A stretch of DNA of 64,000 nucleotides, taken from positions 54,197 through 118,196 of the forward strand of contig JBGAHL010000015.1 of the NCBI GenBank assembly GCA_044226205.1. The letters are read 5' to 3'. The notes under the pieces were generated by a model. The model was not told the origin of the DNA and ran no database searches. It was given only the letters and a program-made list of their open reading frames with translations. Position numbers and translations under genes: made by a program. Origin of the DNA: M3007 sp044226205 (GTDB lineage: Bacteria > Bacteroidota > Bacteroidia > Chitinophagales > Saprospiraceae). Of this stretch, positions 34,686 through 44,289 are shown one piece after another; position 1 is the stretch's first letter, and each line of letters starts with the position of its first letter.

Positions 34686-36101
34686 TTACGGGAAGATGCC
34701 CATCGAAATGTAATCGCTGGCAATTTTCTTCAACGAGCATACGAAAGCAGCCGTACGAACATCCTGGATGTCGGGGTGCAGGCGCATGGTTTCGCGAATT
34801 TGCTGGTAAGCGGTGATCATGGTGTCTTCCAGACCCGAGTTGACCAGTTCGATTTCGGTGCCGCCGCGCGTCAGGAAGTCGCGTTCGCGGTCGCCCACGG
34901 TTTTGCCGGTCATTTCCTCGATTTTGCGCACCAGGCCGTCGAACTGGTTGTGGTGGAAACGATTTTCCAGACGACCGAAGCGATGGTGCGAGAGGTTTTT
35001 GAGCCACTCGAAGTAGGAAACCGTCACACCGCCTGCGTTGATGTAAAAGTCGGGGATGATGACGATGCCTTTTTTCAGGAGGATTGGATCTGCATCGGCC
35101 GAAACGGGGCCGTTGGCGGCTTCGGCAATGATCTTGGCTTTGATGCGGTCGGCATTTTCAGCCGTGATCTGGTTTTCCAGAGCAGCCGGAACAAGAATGT
35201 CGCATTCCAGTTCGAGGGCAGCCGAAGCGTCGCCGATGTGTTTGGTGCCCGGGAAGCCGATGATGGAGCCGGTTTCCTTGCGGAACGCCAGGAGCTTTTC
35301 CACATCGATGCCGTTCGGGTCGTGAATGGAGCCTTCGCGTTCAGCGACGCCGATAATTTTTACGTCGCCTTCCTGCTGGCTGATGAGTGCCGTGTTGCTG
35401 CCCACGTTGCCGAGGCCCTGCACCACCATGGTTTTGCCTGCAATACCCGGCGTGAGGCCGAGTTTGCGCATATCGTCGGGGTAGGATACGGCTTCGCGCA
35501 AGCCGTAGTACACGCCACGGCCGGTTGCCTCGGCGCGGCCGCGGATACCGTTTTGCGTAACGGGCTTGCCGGTAACGCAGCCGATGGAGTCAATTTCGCC
35601 GTGGCGGAAAGCCTGGTAAGTATCGAGAATCCAGGCCATTTCACGCGGGCCGGTACCGTAGTCGGGCGCTGGTACGTCGATGCCCGGGCCGATAAAGTTT
35701 TTCTTGATCAGTTCGGTGGTGTAGCGGCGGGTGATGTTCTGGAGTTGTTCGACGCTGTACTGCGCCGGGTTGATTTTGATGCCTCCCTTGGCGCCGCCAA
35801 AGGGTACGTCCACGAGGGCGCACTTGTAGGTCATCAGGGCGGCGAGGGCCATCACCTCGTCCTGGTCAACACTTTCAGCATAGCGAATGCCGCCTTTCGT
35901 GGGCAAACGGTGGTGGCTGTGCTGAACGCGATACGCTTCGATTACCTGGTAATCGCCGTTGACGCGAATCGGAAAGCGGATTTGAAGCACAAGGTTGCAG
36001 GCTTTGATCTGCTCTACCAGCCCTTTCGGAATATCGGTAAAGCCGGCAGCCTTGTCCACGTAGTTTTCTACGCTTTTGAAAAAACTAATTTTTCCACTCA
36101 T
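34686..36101 (-). CDS. Glu/Leu/Phe/Val dehydrogenase (glutamate dehydrogenase type)
   Basis: A 471-residue amino-acid dehydrogenase. The catalytic region reads MTYKCALVDVPFGGAKGGIK, with the substrate Lys and the Gly-rich loop. VPAPDYGTGPREMAWILDTY carries the catalytic Asp. The NAD(P) motif is VVQGLGNVGSNTA. It reversibly deaminates glutamate to 2-oxoglutarate, most probably. The start is ATG 36101 or two codons upstream at 36107; both overlap the end of the ccmD-like gene by 17-23 bases, so translation is likely coupled. An Lrp-like regulator gene is downstream. Confidence 0.92.
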   Translation of the reverse strand: MSGKISFFKSVENYVDKAAGFTDIPKGLVEQIKACNLVLQIRFPIRVNGDYQVIEAYRVQHSHHRLPTKGGIRYAESVDQDEVMALAALMTYKCALVDVPFGGAKGGIKINPAQYSVEQLQNITRRYTTELIKKNFIGPGIDVPAPDYGTGPREMAWILDTYQAFRHGEIDSIGCVTGKPVTQNGIRGRAEATGRGVYYGLREAVSYPDDMRKLGLTPGIAGKTMVVQGLGNVGSNTALISQQEGDVKIIGVAEREGSIHDPNGIDVEKLLAFRKETGSIIGFPGTKHIGDASAALELECDILVPAALENQITAENADRIKAKIIAEAANGPVSADADPILLKKGIVIIPDFYINAGGVTVSYFEWLKNLSHHRFGRLENRFHHNQFDGLVRKIEEMTGKTVGDRERDFLTRGGTEIELVNSGLEDTMITAYQQIRETMRLHPDIQDVRTAAFVCSLKKIASDYISMGIFP

Positions 36102-36321
36102 GGTCATCCTTAGTTTGGTGCTCGAATTTGGTTAGTTTGCGCTCAAGCCGGACAAGGTACCAGACGATGCCGAGAAAAATAACGAGAATGACTGCGACCA
36201 CTACGTTAATTTTCCCGGTTTCACGCATGAAATCGCGGTTGCCCTGCGCTAGCGCTGCGGGCAAAGGTAGCAGGCTGAGCAGAATAATTGTAAAAATTTT
36301 TTGTGTTGTAAAAAATTTCAT
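36085..36321 (-). CDS. CcmD-family small membrane protein
   Basis: A 78-residue protein. An apparent signal peptide (ending PAALAQ) is followed by a short periplasmic part, one membrane segment at about 40-58 (VVVAVILVIFLGIVWYLV) and the basic motif RLERKLTKFEHQ. This is the Bacteroidota CcmD-like pattern. CcmD helps release haem-CcmE from the CcmABC complex in cytochrome c maturation. It lies between ccmC and the glutamate dehydrogenase gene and overlaps the latter's start. Confidence 0.75.
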   Translation of the reverse strand: MKFFTTQKIFTIILLSLLPLPAALAQGNRDFMRETGKINVVVAVILVIFLGIVWYLVRLERKLTKFEHQTKDDHEWKN

Positions 36322-36399
36322 CTTTTAAAAAAGGGGAAAAGTTTATTTTATTGCTAAATCGACCTTTTTCTATACAAACTCCACCGCTTCTGCCCGACT

Positions 36400-37461
36400 T
36401 TAGTCGAGCCCCTGCGAACGGTCGAGCAAACGCTGGTAGCGGATACGCAGGCTGGCAATCCAGAAACCCAGCAGCGTCCAGCCCAGAATAGCGGGGTAAA
36501 ACACTGCCCGCATCGTATTGTCGAGGTCCTGGCTGCCGAAGGCGGGGCTTCCCGTGGCGCCGGGATGCAGACTCGCAAACATGCGCGGCACGATATACAA
36601 CAGCGGTACGAGGGAGGCGAAGGCGAAGATGTTGTACACCGCCGCCAGGCGGGCGCCTTTTTCCGCTTCGTCGAAAGAACGCCGCAAAATGAAATAGGCG
36701 AGATAGATCAGCAGTGCCACCGCGGTCATCAATTGTTTGATGTCGTTGCTCCACGGCTTGCCCCAGGCGTAATTGGCCCATACCATGCCGGTAAACAAGC
36801 CCAGAAAACCAAACAACAGGCCCGCCTCTGCGTATCCCGCGGCCTTTCGGTCGAAGTCGGGGTCCGGCTTGCCGAGGTAACGAATGCTGTTCCAGACCGA
36901 GGCCATGAACAAAAACATCAGCACAAACCACATCGGGACGTGGTAGTAGGTGTTGCGTATGCTTTCGTAAATTACGTTGCGGTAAGGATAGGAGAAATCT
37001 TTGACAACATGCAGATTATCAATGGGCTGGCGCGTCCAGGCCGAGTCGGCGACCGCTGCCGGCACACTGGCCAACGCCGTGTCCTGAATGATTTTCAGGG
37101 CATTGGGCAACAGCGATACGCCGTCCGAAGGGTGATCGACGATGGCCGTCAGCAAGGTGGAACGCTCGCCTTTGGGCAAATAGGGCGGCAACTGGAAACT
37201 GGCTTCCAGCGTCGTGTCGTTCAGCACTTTGACCTGTTGCGCCGCGGTGGCGCGAACCGAATCGTATTCCAGCCAAACCCGGATCTGGCTTGCTTCGGCC
37301 CTGGTATAAAAAGTGTTGTAACCCAGTACCTGCAAAGTGACGGATTGGCCGCTCGTAGCTATTTCAGGCGCTACCCGTACGACGCCTGGTTTGAGCGGAA
37401 TAAGCAGGCCGACACTGAGGGCATACAGAACGAGAACAACGGAAAGGGTTTTCCACCACAT
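36400..37461 (-). CDS. ccmC: Cytochrome c maturation protein CcmC/CcsA-type haem handler, with periplasmic insert
   Basis: A 353-residue protein. The first segment MWWKTLSVVLVLYALSVGLL is followed by about 130 residues of beta-rich extracytoplasmic sequence. Then come five more hydrophobic segments with the haem-handling WANYAWGKPWSNDIKQL motif (tryptophan-rich WWD-like loop) and flanking histidines. It is longer than E. coli CcmC (245 residues) because of the insert, as in other Bacteroidota. ATG 37461 begins the first membrane helix; a TTG 13 codons upstream is less likely. It lies between ccmB and the ccmD-like gene. Confidence 0.85.
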   Translation of the reverse strand: MWWKTLSVVLVLYALSVGLLIPLKPGVVRVAPEIATSGQSVTLQVLGYNTFYTRAEASQIRVWLEYDSVRATAAQQVKVLNDTTLEASFQLPPYLPKGERSTLLTAIVDHPSDGVSLLPNALKIIQDTALASVPAAVADSAWTRQPIDNLHVVKDFSYPYRNVIYESIRNTYYHVPMWFVLMFLFMASVWNSIRYLGKPDPDFDRKAAGYAEAGLLFGFLGLFTGMVWANYAWGKPWSNDIKQLMTAVALLIYLAYFILRRSFDEAEKGARLAAVYNIFAFASLVPLLYIVPRMFASLHPGATGSPAFGSQDLDNTMRAVFYPAILGWTLLGFWIASLRIRYQRLLDRSQGLD

Positions 37462-37612
37462 GGCACACAGAATTGACAGTAAGTATTTTAAGGGGGCCAA
37501 ATTCGGGATTTCGAACGGGTCTGCGGCGTTTTTTTCCTTTTTATTGGGGCCGGAAATATAAAAGTACCCAGACGCCGATTTTCAGCGCAGACCGGCAGCA
37601 GGGCTGCACGCC

Positions 37613-38281
37613 TCAGTCTTTCCAGATGAACGGAAACAGCACAAACGTCAGCGTCACGAGAATAGCGTCGATGGCCAGCAAATTGAGAATATCACGGTCG
37701 TAAGTGGCCAGCGGCGGCATCAGGCCGAGCGCAAACTTGGACAGATTGGTCAGTGTAAGCAGGATGGGCAGGATCACCGGAAAACTCAGGATGGCCATGA
37801 GGGTGGCGCTGTTGTTGGCTTTGGCCGCGATACTTGAAATAAAAGTAAAGGCGATGGAAAACCCCAGGCTGCCCAGCAACAGGGTCAGCCAGAACAGCCC
37901 AATGTCTTTCACCGGATTGCCTGCCACTACACTGTACGCTATAAACGACAGGCCACTCAATACAATGAGTAACAGCGTGTTGTAAATAATTTTGGACAAC
38001 AGCAACATGGAAGGCTCGGCCAGCTGGTAATAGTACAGCTGACGCGCCCCGCTTTCCTGCACAAAACTTTTCACCACGGCGTTGATCGACGCAAAAAGCA
38101 CGACCAGCCAAAACAGCACGTTCCAGATTTTCGGAGAGATATCGGTTTTGGCAGAAGCGATGTACACCACGAAGATCATGCTGAACACGTACAGCACGAT
38201 GCCGCTGATGGCATAGCGTTGGCGGAATTCCAGCAGAAACTCCTTGCGCAGCAAAACGATAAAATGCGTCCAGTTCATCAT
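37613..38281 (-). CDS. ccmB: Haem exporter permease CcmB
   Basis: A 222-residue protein with six hydrophobic segments and the family features KEFLLEFRQRYAISGI near the N-terminus and FVQESGARQLYYYQLAEPS. CcmB is the membrane subunit of the CcmABC complex used in cytochrome c maturation in the inner membrane. No ccmA ATPase gene is adjacent. Start is ATG 38281 or 38278. A promoter motif ends eight bases upstream, which would make the transcript nearly leaderless. Confidence 0.88.
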   Translation of the reverse strand: MMNWTHFIVLLRKEFLLEFRQRYAISGIVLYVFSMIFVVYIASAKTDISPKIWNVLFWLVVLFASINAVVKSFVQESGARQLYYYQLAEPSMLLLSKIIYNTLLLIVLSGLSFIAYSVVAGNPVKDIGLFWLTLLLGSLGFSIAFTFISSIAAKANNSATLMAILSFPVILPILLTLTNLSKFALGLMPPLATYDRDILNLLAIDAILVTLTFVLFPFIWKD

Positions 38282-38289
38282 GATCCCCG

Positions 38290-38297
38290 CAAAGGTA
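38290..38297 (-). promoter_or_regulatory. Putative near-leaderless promoter of the ccm operon
   Basis: Minus strand TACCTTTG. The first ATG of ccmB is eight bases beyond the motif. No -33 box is evident. Confidence 0.5.
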
Positions 38298-38437
38298 GGG
38301 CAGGGCAGGGGGCATCCACCCGGGTTCGGCAATAAAATTTACGAGCGCTATGCGGTGCTCCCGCCGGAAAAAAACTACCTTCGGACACACAAACCCACAA
38401 AGCCGGCAGATCAGCCCGGATTTATTTCCAACGAATT

Positions 38438-38445
38438 TATCTTTG
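38438..38445 (+). promoter_or_regulatory. Putative accD promoter (-7 element)
   Basis: TATCTTTG matches TAnnTTTG, 70 bases upstream of the accD ATG. No convincing -33 box. Confidence 0.45.
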
Positions 38446-38515
38446 CCCCTCGAACCAGGCGTTGCCTGCTGCATGATTGTCGTGCAGTTCCTTCAAAATC
38501 AACAAACTAAACCGC

Positions 38516-39376
38516 ATGAGTTGGTTCAAACGACTGAAAGAGGGCGTCTCCACGGCCACCAAGTCCAAAAAAGACGTACCCGAAGGTATCTGGTATCAAT
38601 GCAAAAAATGCAAGGAGGCCAGCACGACCAAGGAACTCCGTGAGAATTACTACAAGTGCCCCAAATGCGATTACCATACCGCGATCGGCTCGCAGGAATA
38701 TTTCGAAATTTTGTTCGACAATCAGGAGTACAAGCTCCTGCATGAAGACCTGATCTCGACCGACTTCCTGCAATTCACCGACCTCAAACCTTACGGCAAA
38801 CGCCTCGACGAAACCCGGGCCAAAACCGGGCTCAACGACGCCCTGGCAATTGGCGAAGGGCTCGTCAACCAACGCCCGCTCGTGGTGGCCTGTATGGATT
38901 TCCGTTTTATCGGCGGCTCGATGGGCTCCGTGGTGGGTGAAAAAATCTCGCTGGCGATCGACCGCTCGCTCGAAACCGGCGCCCCGCTCGTCATTATTTC
39001 CAAATCCGGCGGCGCGCGCATGATGGAAAGCGCTTTTTCGCTCATGCAAATGGCCAAAACCAGCGCCAAACTGACCCTGCTTGCCAAGGCCGGCATCCCT
39101 TATTTTTCCCTCATGACCGACCCGACCACCGGCGGCGTCACGGCCTCTTTTGCCATGCTCGGCGACATCAACCTGGCCGAACCCAGCGCCCTGATCGGCT
39201 TCGCCGGCCCGCGTGTGATCCGCGAAACCATCAAACGCGACCTCCCGGAAGGTTTTCAAACCGCCGAGTTTTTGCTCGAAAGCGGCTTCGTCGATCTGGT
39301 CGTCAATCGCAAGGATCTGAAAGAAACCATTTCCGATTTGCTGGCCTTTTTCGAGACCTCGAAACGTATAAAGTGA
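38516..39376 (+). CDS. accD: Acetyl-CoA carboxylase carboxyltransferase subunit beta
   Basis: A 286-residue protein. The zinc ribbon is WYQCKKCKEAS and YYKCPKCDYH (CxxC and CxxC at about residues 29-51). The carboxyltransferase half follows with SGGARMMESAFSLMQMAKT and DPTTGGVTASFAMLGD, ending in GPRVIRETI. With AccA it transfers CO2 from carboxybiotin to acetyl-CoA in the first step of fatty acid synthesis. ATG 38516 (MSWFKRLKEG) is the family start; a codon 13 residues upstream is unlikely. It is monocistronic with a terminator. Confidence 0.95.
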   Translation: MSWFKRLKEGVSTATKSKKDVPEGIWYQCKKCKEASTTKELRENYYKCPKCDYHTAIGSQEYFEILFDNQEYKLLHEDLISTDFLQFTDLKPYGKRLDETRAKTGLNDALAIGEGLVNQRPLVVACMDFRFIGGSMGSVVGEKISLAIDRSLETGAPLVIISKSGGARMMESAFSLMQMAKTSAKLTLLAKAGIPYFSLMTDPTTGGVTASFAMLGDINLAEPSALIGFAGPRVIRETIKRDLPEGFQTAEFLLESGFVDLVVNRKDLKETISDLLAFFETSKRIK

Positions 39377-39695
39377 TTATAAGAGGCTGATTTTCAGTTT
39401 TTTGTTAATAATAAAAAATGAGCCATCCCGTATTTTTGGGTTGGCTCATTTTGTTTATACTTCACGCCTGGAAGATTTTAGCACGAGGTTTATGTGGCTT
39501 ATTATGGTTTATATGGGTTTATGAAACCCCGTCGTGCTTATACATGCATTGGTACTTACTTATTTTGCTGATGAAAGGATTGTTGGCCCAATTTCAATAG
39601 AAATGCAGGAAAAATGGCCAGCCTTGGCAACCCCCGAGAAGGATATTTCGTGTTTATTGCACGACCAATTCCTTTCCGGCTTCAAATCCTGCCTT
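39377..39695. other. Intergenic region between accD and the CotH-type gene
   Basis: 319 bases. The first 80 hold the accD terminator. The rest is AT-rich and has an in-frame extension of the CotH-type gene upstream of its signal peptide, which I do not take as coding. No RNA or repeat was recognised. Confidence 0.6.
39415..39457 (+). terminator. Intrinsic terminator of accD
   Basis: A 15-bp stem with one mismatch (39415-39429 with 39438-39452) followed by TTGTTTAT. It lies about 40 bases past the stop. Confidence 0.75.
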
Positions 39696-42600
39696 ATGCT
39701 ATCCTTCCTACGCTTGCCTTTGTTGCTGCTTTGTATGGCAGCTGGTGCCAATCTGCACGCACAAGTTCTTATTAATGAATTACTTGCATCCAACGCAATC
39801 AACCTCGCCGACCCCGATTTTCAGGCGTATTCCGACTGGGTCGAACTGTACAACGCGAGCGGCAACCCGGCCGATCTGAGCGGCTGGACCCTCAGCGACG
39901 ACCTCGGCGAGCCGGCCAAATGGGCCTTCCCCGCCGGCACCGTCGTACCCGCCGGCGGTTTCCTGCTGGTATGGGCCGATGGCGAATCCACCGGGCTGCA
40001 CACCAGTTTCAAATTGTCGGCCGACGGCGAGGTGCTCACACTCTTTACGGCCGGCGGCGTGCTGGCCGATGAAATTGAGTTCAGCACACAACAAACGGAC
40101 ATTTCCTACGGCCGCAAAACCGACGGCGGCACTCCCTGGGGTTTGTTCCCCCATCCAAGCCCGGGCGCCAGCAACAACGCCCAGACTTTTTTCAAGGATT
40201 TCGTGTGGGCGGTGCCCGTTTTTTCCCGATCCGGGGGCTTTTTCGATGGCCCGCTGACAGTCGATATCCAGAACCTGACCGGCTACGGCGTGGTCCGCTA
40301 CACGACCGACGGCTCCAACCCCGCGAGCGATTCCCCGGTTTTCAGTCAGCCGCTCAACCTGACGGCAACTACCGTGGTCAAAGCCAGGCTGTTTCTGGCC
40401 GACCGCCTGCCAGGGCCGGTGGTGACCAATACCTATTTTATTGGCGAACATTTTGAAGAAAGAGGGCTTGCCGTGTTGTCGATCTCTACCCATCCGGACT
40501 ACTTTTTTTCCCCTGATTCGGGCATTTACGTGCAGGATTTCAAACCTGACTGGGAAGTTCCGATCCACCTCGAATTTTACGAGCCGGATGGTCTGTTGGG
40601 CTTCCACCACGACGCGGGGGCTTCTATCGGCGGGGAAAACGCCTGGATTTTGCCCGAAAAAATGCTCAACGTTTTCTCCCGAAAGCAATACGGCGGTTCG
40701 CATATCGCGTACCAGTTGTTTCCCGGCAACCCGCGCACCCAGTTTGAAGACCTCATCCTGCGCTGCTCGGGCAACGACTGGTCCAATACCCTCTTTCGCG
40801 ATGGCATGCAGCAAGGATTGGCCGCGCAAACCGCCGATCTCGATATTCAGGATTTTCGCCCCTGCGCCGTGTACATCAACGGGCAATATTTCGGCATCCA
40901 CAACATCCGCGAAAAGCAGGACAAGGAGTACACGGAATTGTACCGCGGCATCGATCCGGACAGCCTCGACTACATCGAAAACAACGGAGAAGTGAAGGAG
41001 GGCAATGCGCTGGCTTACCAGCAAATGGTCGACCTGCTCAATGCCGGCGTGCAGTCGGACGCGGCCTTCCAGGCGCTCGACCAGGTGGCCGACACCCGCG
41101 ACTTTACCGACTATATCATCTCCCAAATATTTACTGCCAATACCAGTTGGGGCCACAACATCGCGCTGTTCAGGGGGCAAAACGGCGCCACACGCTGGCG
41201 CTGGCTGCCGCACGATTACGATCGGGGCTTCGACCTGGCCAACGTCGGCGGCACTTCGATGGCCTGGGCGACTGCCACCAACGGCGCCGACTGGACCAAC
41301 CCCGCCTGGGGCACGCTTTTTTTGCGTAAAATGTTGGAGAACAATACGTTCAAGGAAGATTTTATTACACGATTTGCCGACCATTTGTACGTGACTTACA
41401 ACCCGGCCACCATCAACCGGCGCGTCGATCGGCATGCCGACTGGATACGCGGAGAAATTCCGTACCACGTGGCGCGCTGGGCTGGCACAACGTCCAGTTA
41501 TGGCAACGGCATTCCTTCCGTAGCCTTTTGGGAAAACGAGGTGACAAAGCTCAAAACCTTCGGTCAGCAGCGAAACGTCTACATGTGGCAAGACCTCGAT
41601 CAGTATTTCAACCTCGATGGCTCGGCAGGTCTGAATGTCGAACTGAGCGTACCGTCGAGCGGGTGGGTGAAGCTCCACGACCTGAGCATTCCGTCTTATC
41701 CCTGGACGGGTAATTACTTCATTAACAGGCAGTTCACGCTAACGGCCACTGCCCGCCCCGGCTTTCAGTTTGTTCGCTGGGAACGCCTTGCGTCCACCAC
41801 GTTGCCCCTGATCGATGCCGGCTCCGACTGGGCTTACCGCGACGACAACACGGCTCCGCCAGCCGCCTGGAACCAGCCTTCCTACAACGACGGCGGCTGG
41901 CCGAAGGGCCCCGCGCAACTGGGCTACGGCGACGGCGACGAGGCGACCCAACTCAGTTACGGGAGCGATGCCAACAACAAAACGCCCGCTTATTATTTCC
42001 GTAAAACCTTCACCGTGGCCGACCCGTCGAGCTTTTCAGGGCTGCTCCTGCGCATGGTCGCCGACGACGGCGCGGTGGTTTTCCTGAACGGACAGGAAGT
42101 GTGGCGCTACAACATGCCGACGGGCGCGATTCAGTTTAACACCCTGGCTTCCAGTGCAGTAAGTGGCAGTACGGAAAGCGCCTGGCTGGAACTGAACATC
42201 CCTGCAACCGGCCTCGTGGCCGGCACAAACCTGATCGCTGTGGAAATGCACCAGGCTGCCACCAACAGCTCCGACCTGAGTTTCGACTTCGAATTGAAAG
42301 GCAACCAGAACGGCAGCACGGAGACAGTTGGCCTGTCGCCGGTGCTGGACTACTCGATAAGCGGTACGACCACCCTCCGGGCGGTTTTCGAGCCCGACGG
42401 CAATTGCGGCGTGCTGCCCGATACCGTCGACAGCGACCTGACCCTGACCCTGGCTTGCTCGCCTTACCGCGCAGCCGGCGACGTGGTGGTCAAGCCGGAC
42501 GTGACCCTTACCGTGGAGCCCGGCGTGGAAATTCAATTTCCCGAAAAAGCCAACCTTTGGGTACTCGGCGATTTGCAGGTGAACGGCAACGCCGCTCAAC

Positions 42601-44258
42601 CCGTGCTCATCACCAATACCCCGGACGCGGATGTTTGGGGCGGTATTTTGCTCAAAAACACGACTGGGGCCTCCAATTTGAACTATTTGACCCTCGTCAA
42701 TGCCAGCGCCGGCCAACACCGAATTTACTTCCCAGCGGCTATTTCCGCTTACCACGCCGACCTGAACATGGACCACCTCGACCTGACCCAGGTGAGCGAC
42801 AACCCGATTTTTACCCGTTTCTCAAATGTCGTGCTGACCAATTCGGACCTCAAATCGTCGGTCACGGGCGACTGCATCAACATCAAACAAGGGAGCGGCA
42901 GGGTGGAAAACAGCCGCTTCGAAGCCCTTTCCACTGAGCCCGACATGGACGCCATCGACTTCGACGGGGTGGCCAACGGGATTATTCGCAACAACACCAT
43001 CCACGATTTCAGGGGCGACAATTGCGACGGCCTCGACATCGGCGAATCGTGCTCCGGCCTGCTGGTGGAAAACAATTTCATCTACCATTGCCTCGATAAA
43101 GGCATCTCCGTCGGGCAGCAATCCTCCGCGCTGATCCGCAACAACACCATTGCCTACACAGGCTACGGCATCGCGCTGAAAGACCAGTCGCCCGTACAGA
43201 TCGATCACTGCACCTTTTTCGGCAATCAAATCGCCGTGGCGGCTTACGAAAAGAACCCCGGCAACCTGGGCGGCAACGGCGTGGTGACCAATTGTATCGC
43301 TTCCAATGCCGCTTTTCAAGCTTATTCGGCCGATACGCTGTCCTCGATCAGCCTTTCACATTGCCTTTCGGACACGGACACCCTCGGCGGCTCGGGCAAC
43401 CTGACTGCCGACCCGCATTTTGTGCTGCCGACTTTTTACGATTTTCATCTGCTGTCCGGTTCGGCAGCCGCCGGGGCAGGCGCTGACGGCCTCGACCTTG
43501 GCGCGGGCGTACTGCCGGCGTACACCGGCGAACCGCAACTGATGTTGTCGGAAATCCTGTACGACGACACTTTGACGACTACCGGGGAGTTTGTAGAAAT
43601 ATTCAATCCTGGCTCGCAAACGGTTGATCTTGAAGGATATGTATTTTCGAATGCCTTTGATTTCGAGTTCCCGGCAGGGGCTTCCATTGCTCCCGGCGAG
43701 TACATTGTTGTTGCCAAAACGGCGGCGAATTTCAACGGCGCGCCTTACCAGGTTTTTGAATGGACCGACGGCAAACTGGCCAACGAAGGTGAAGCCATTT
43801 ACTTCTACGACCGCACAGGCCTGTTGGTGGAAGCCGTTCGCTACGACAACCATGCGCCCTGGCCCGAAGGCGACGGCTTGCTCGGCCGCTCGCTCGAACT
43901 GGTCGATGCAGGGCTCGACAACCATTTTGCCACCAGTTGGCAAGCCTCCGAAAATGCCGACGGCTCGCCCGGCGCGCCCGGCGGGTCGAGCGGCACGGTC
44001 ACATTCGGCTCCTCGCTTCGCGTGTCGATTTTCCCCAACCCCGTCGATGCCATGTTGTCCGTGATGGCCGGAGACGACCTTGCCGGCGACGAACCGCTTG
44101 ACGTTCAACTCACCGATGCGCTGGGAAATCTGGCCCTGAAAACCAGGATCACGGATGGTTACGGCCAGATTGCAACAGGAGAGTTAGCCCCTGGCCTCTA
44201 TTTTGTCAGGGTGAAATGTGGCAAGGGAGAAATGACAAAAATGGTCGTAAAAAACTGA
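39696..44258 (+). CDS. Secreted CotH-kinase-family multidomain protein with T9SS sorting domain
   Basis: A protein of 1520 residues. Signal peptide to about 23 (LCMAAGANLHAQ). Lamin-tail domain at about 25-135 (VLINELLASNAINLADPDFQ). A chitobiase-C-like domain at about 195-250 contains VVRYTTDGSNPASD. The CotH kinase domain spans about 290-560, with YFGIHNIREKQDKEY and LPHDYDRGFDL (catalytic Asp region). A galactose-binding-like part at about 705-850, then a right-handed beta-helix region at about 930-1240 (repeated NNTI and NNFI steps). A second lamin-tail domain at about 1280-1430 (LMLSEILYDD). A type IX sorting domain closes it (VSIFPNPVDAMLSV). CotH proteins phosphorylate proteins outside the cell; the target here is unknown. 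The ATG 39696 start is set by the signal peptide. Confidence 0.85.
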   Translation: MLSFLRLPLLLLCMAAGANLHAQVLINELLASNAINLADPDFQAYSDWVELYNASGNPADLSGWTLSDDLGEPAKWAFPAGTVVPAGGFLLVWADGESTGLHTSFKLSADGEVLTLFTAGGVLADEIEFSTQQTDISYGRKTDGGTPWGLFPHPSPGASNNAQTFFKDFVWAVPVFSRSGGFFDGPLTVDIQNLTGYGVVRYTTDGSNPASDSPVFSQPLNLTATTVVKARLFLADRLPGPVVTNTYFIGEHFEERGLAVLSISTHPDYFFSPDSGIYVQDFKPDWEVPIHLEFYEPDGLLGFHHDAGASIGGENAWILPEKMLNVFSRKQYGGSHIAYQLFPGNPRTQFEDLILRCSGNDWSNTLFRDGMQQGLAAQTADLDIQDFRPCAVYINGQYFGIHNIREKQDKEYTELYRGIDPDSLDYIENNGEVKEGNALAYQQMVDLLNAGVQSDAAFQALDQVADTRDFTDYIISQIFTANTSWGHNIALFRGQNGATRWRWLPHDYDRGFDLANVGGTSMAWATATNGADWTNPAWGTLFLRKMLENNTFKEDFITRFADHLYVTYNPATINRRVDRHADWIRGEIPYHVARWAGTTSSYGNGIPSVAFWENEVTKLKTFGQQRNVYMWQDLDQYFNLDGSAGLNVELSVPSSGWVKLHDLSIPSYPWTGNYFINRQFTLTATARPGFQFVRWERLASTTLPLIDAGSDWAYRDDNTAPPAAWNQPSYNDGGWPKGPAQLGYGDGDEATQLSYGSDANNKTPAYYFRKTFTVADPSSFSGLLLRMVADDGAVVFLNGQEVWRYNMPTGAIQFNTLASSAVSGSTESAWLELNIPATGLVAGTNLIAVEMHQAATNSSDLSFDFELKGNQNGSTETVGLSPVLDYSISGTTTLRAVFEPDGNCGVLPDTVDSDLTLTLACSPYRAAGDVVVKPDVTLTVEPGVEIQFPEKANLWVLGDLQVNGNAAQPVLITNTPDADVWGGILLKNTTGASNLNYLTLVNASAGQHRIYFPAAISAYHADLNMDHLDLTQVSDNPIFTRFSNVVLTNSDLKSSVTGDCINIKQGSGRVENSRFEALSTEPDMDAIDFDGVANGIIRNNTIHDFRGDNCDGLDIGESCSGLLVENNFIYHCLDKGISVGQQSSALIRNNTIAYTGYGIALKDQSPVQIDHCTFFGNQIAVAAYEKNPGNLGGNGVVTNCIASNAAFQAYSADTLSSISLSHCLSDTDTLGGSGNLTADPHFVLPTFYDFHLLSGSAAAGAGADGLDLGAGVLPAYTGEPQLMLSEILYDDTLTTTGEFVEIFNPGSQTVDLEGYVFSNAFDFEFPAGASIAPGEYIVVAKTAANFNGAPYQVFEWTDGKLANEGEAIYFYDRTGLLVEAVRYDNHAPWPEGDGLLGRSLELVDAGLDNHFATSWQASENADGSPGAPGGSSGTVTFGSSLRVSIFPNPVDAMLSVMAGDDLAGDEPLDVQLTDALGNLALKTRITDGYGQIATGELAPGLYFVRVKCGKGEMTKMVVKN

Positions 44259-44289
44259 TAACCAATTTTTTACAATAAAAATTCATAAA

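Noticed and set aside
39780..41678. Minus-strand frame of 632 codons inside the CotH-type gene
   Set aside because: Antisense shadow of lamin-tail and CotH domains, with no features of its own.
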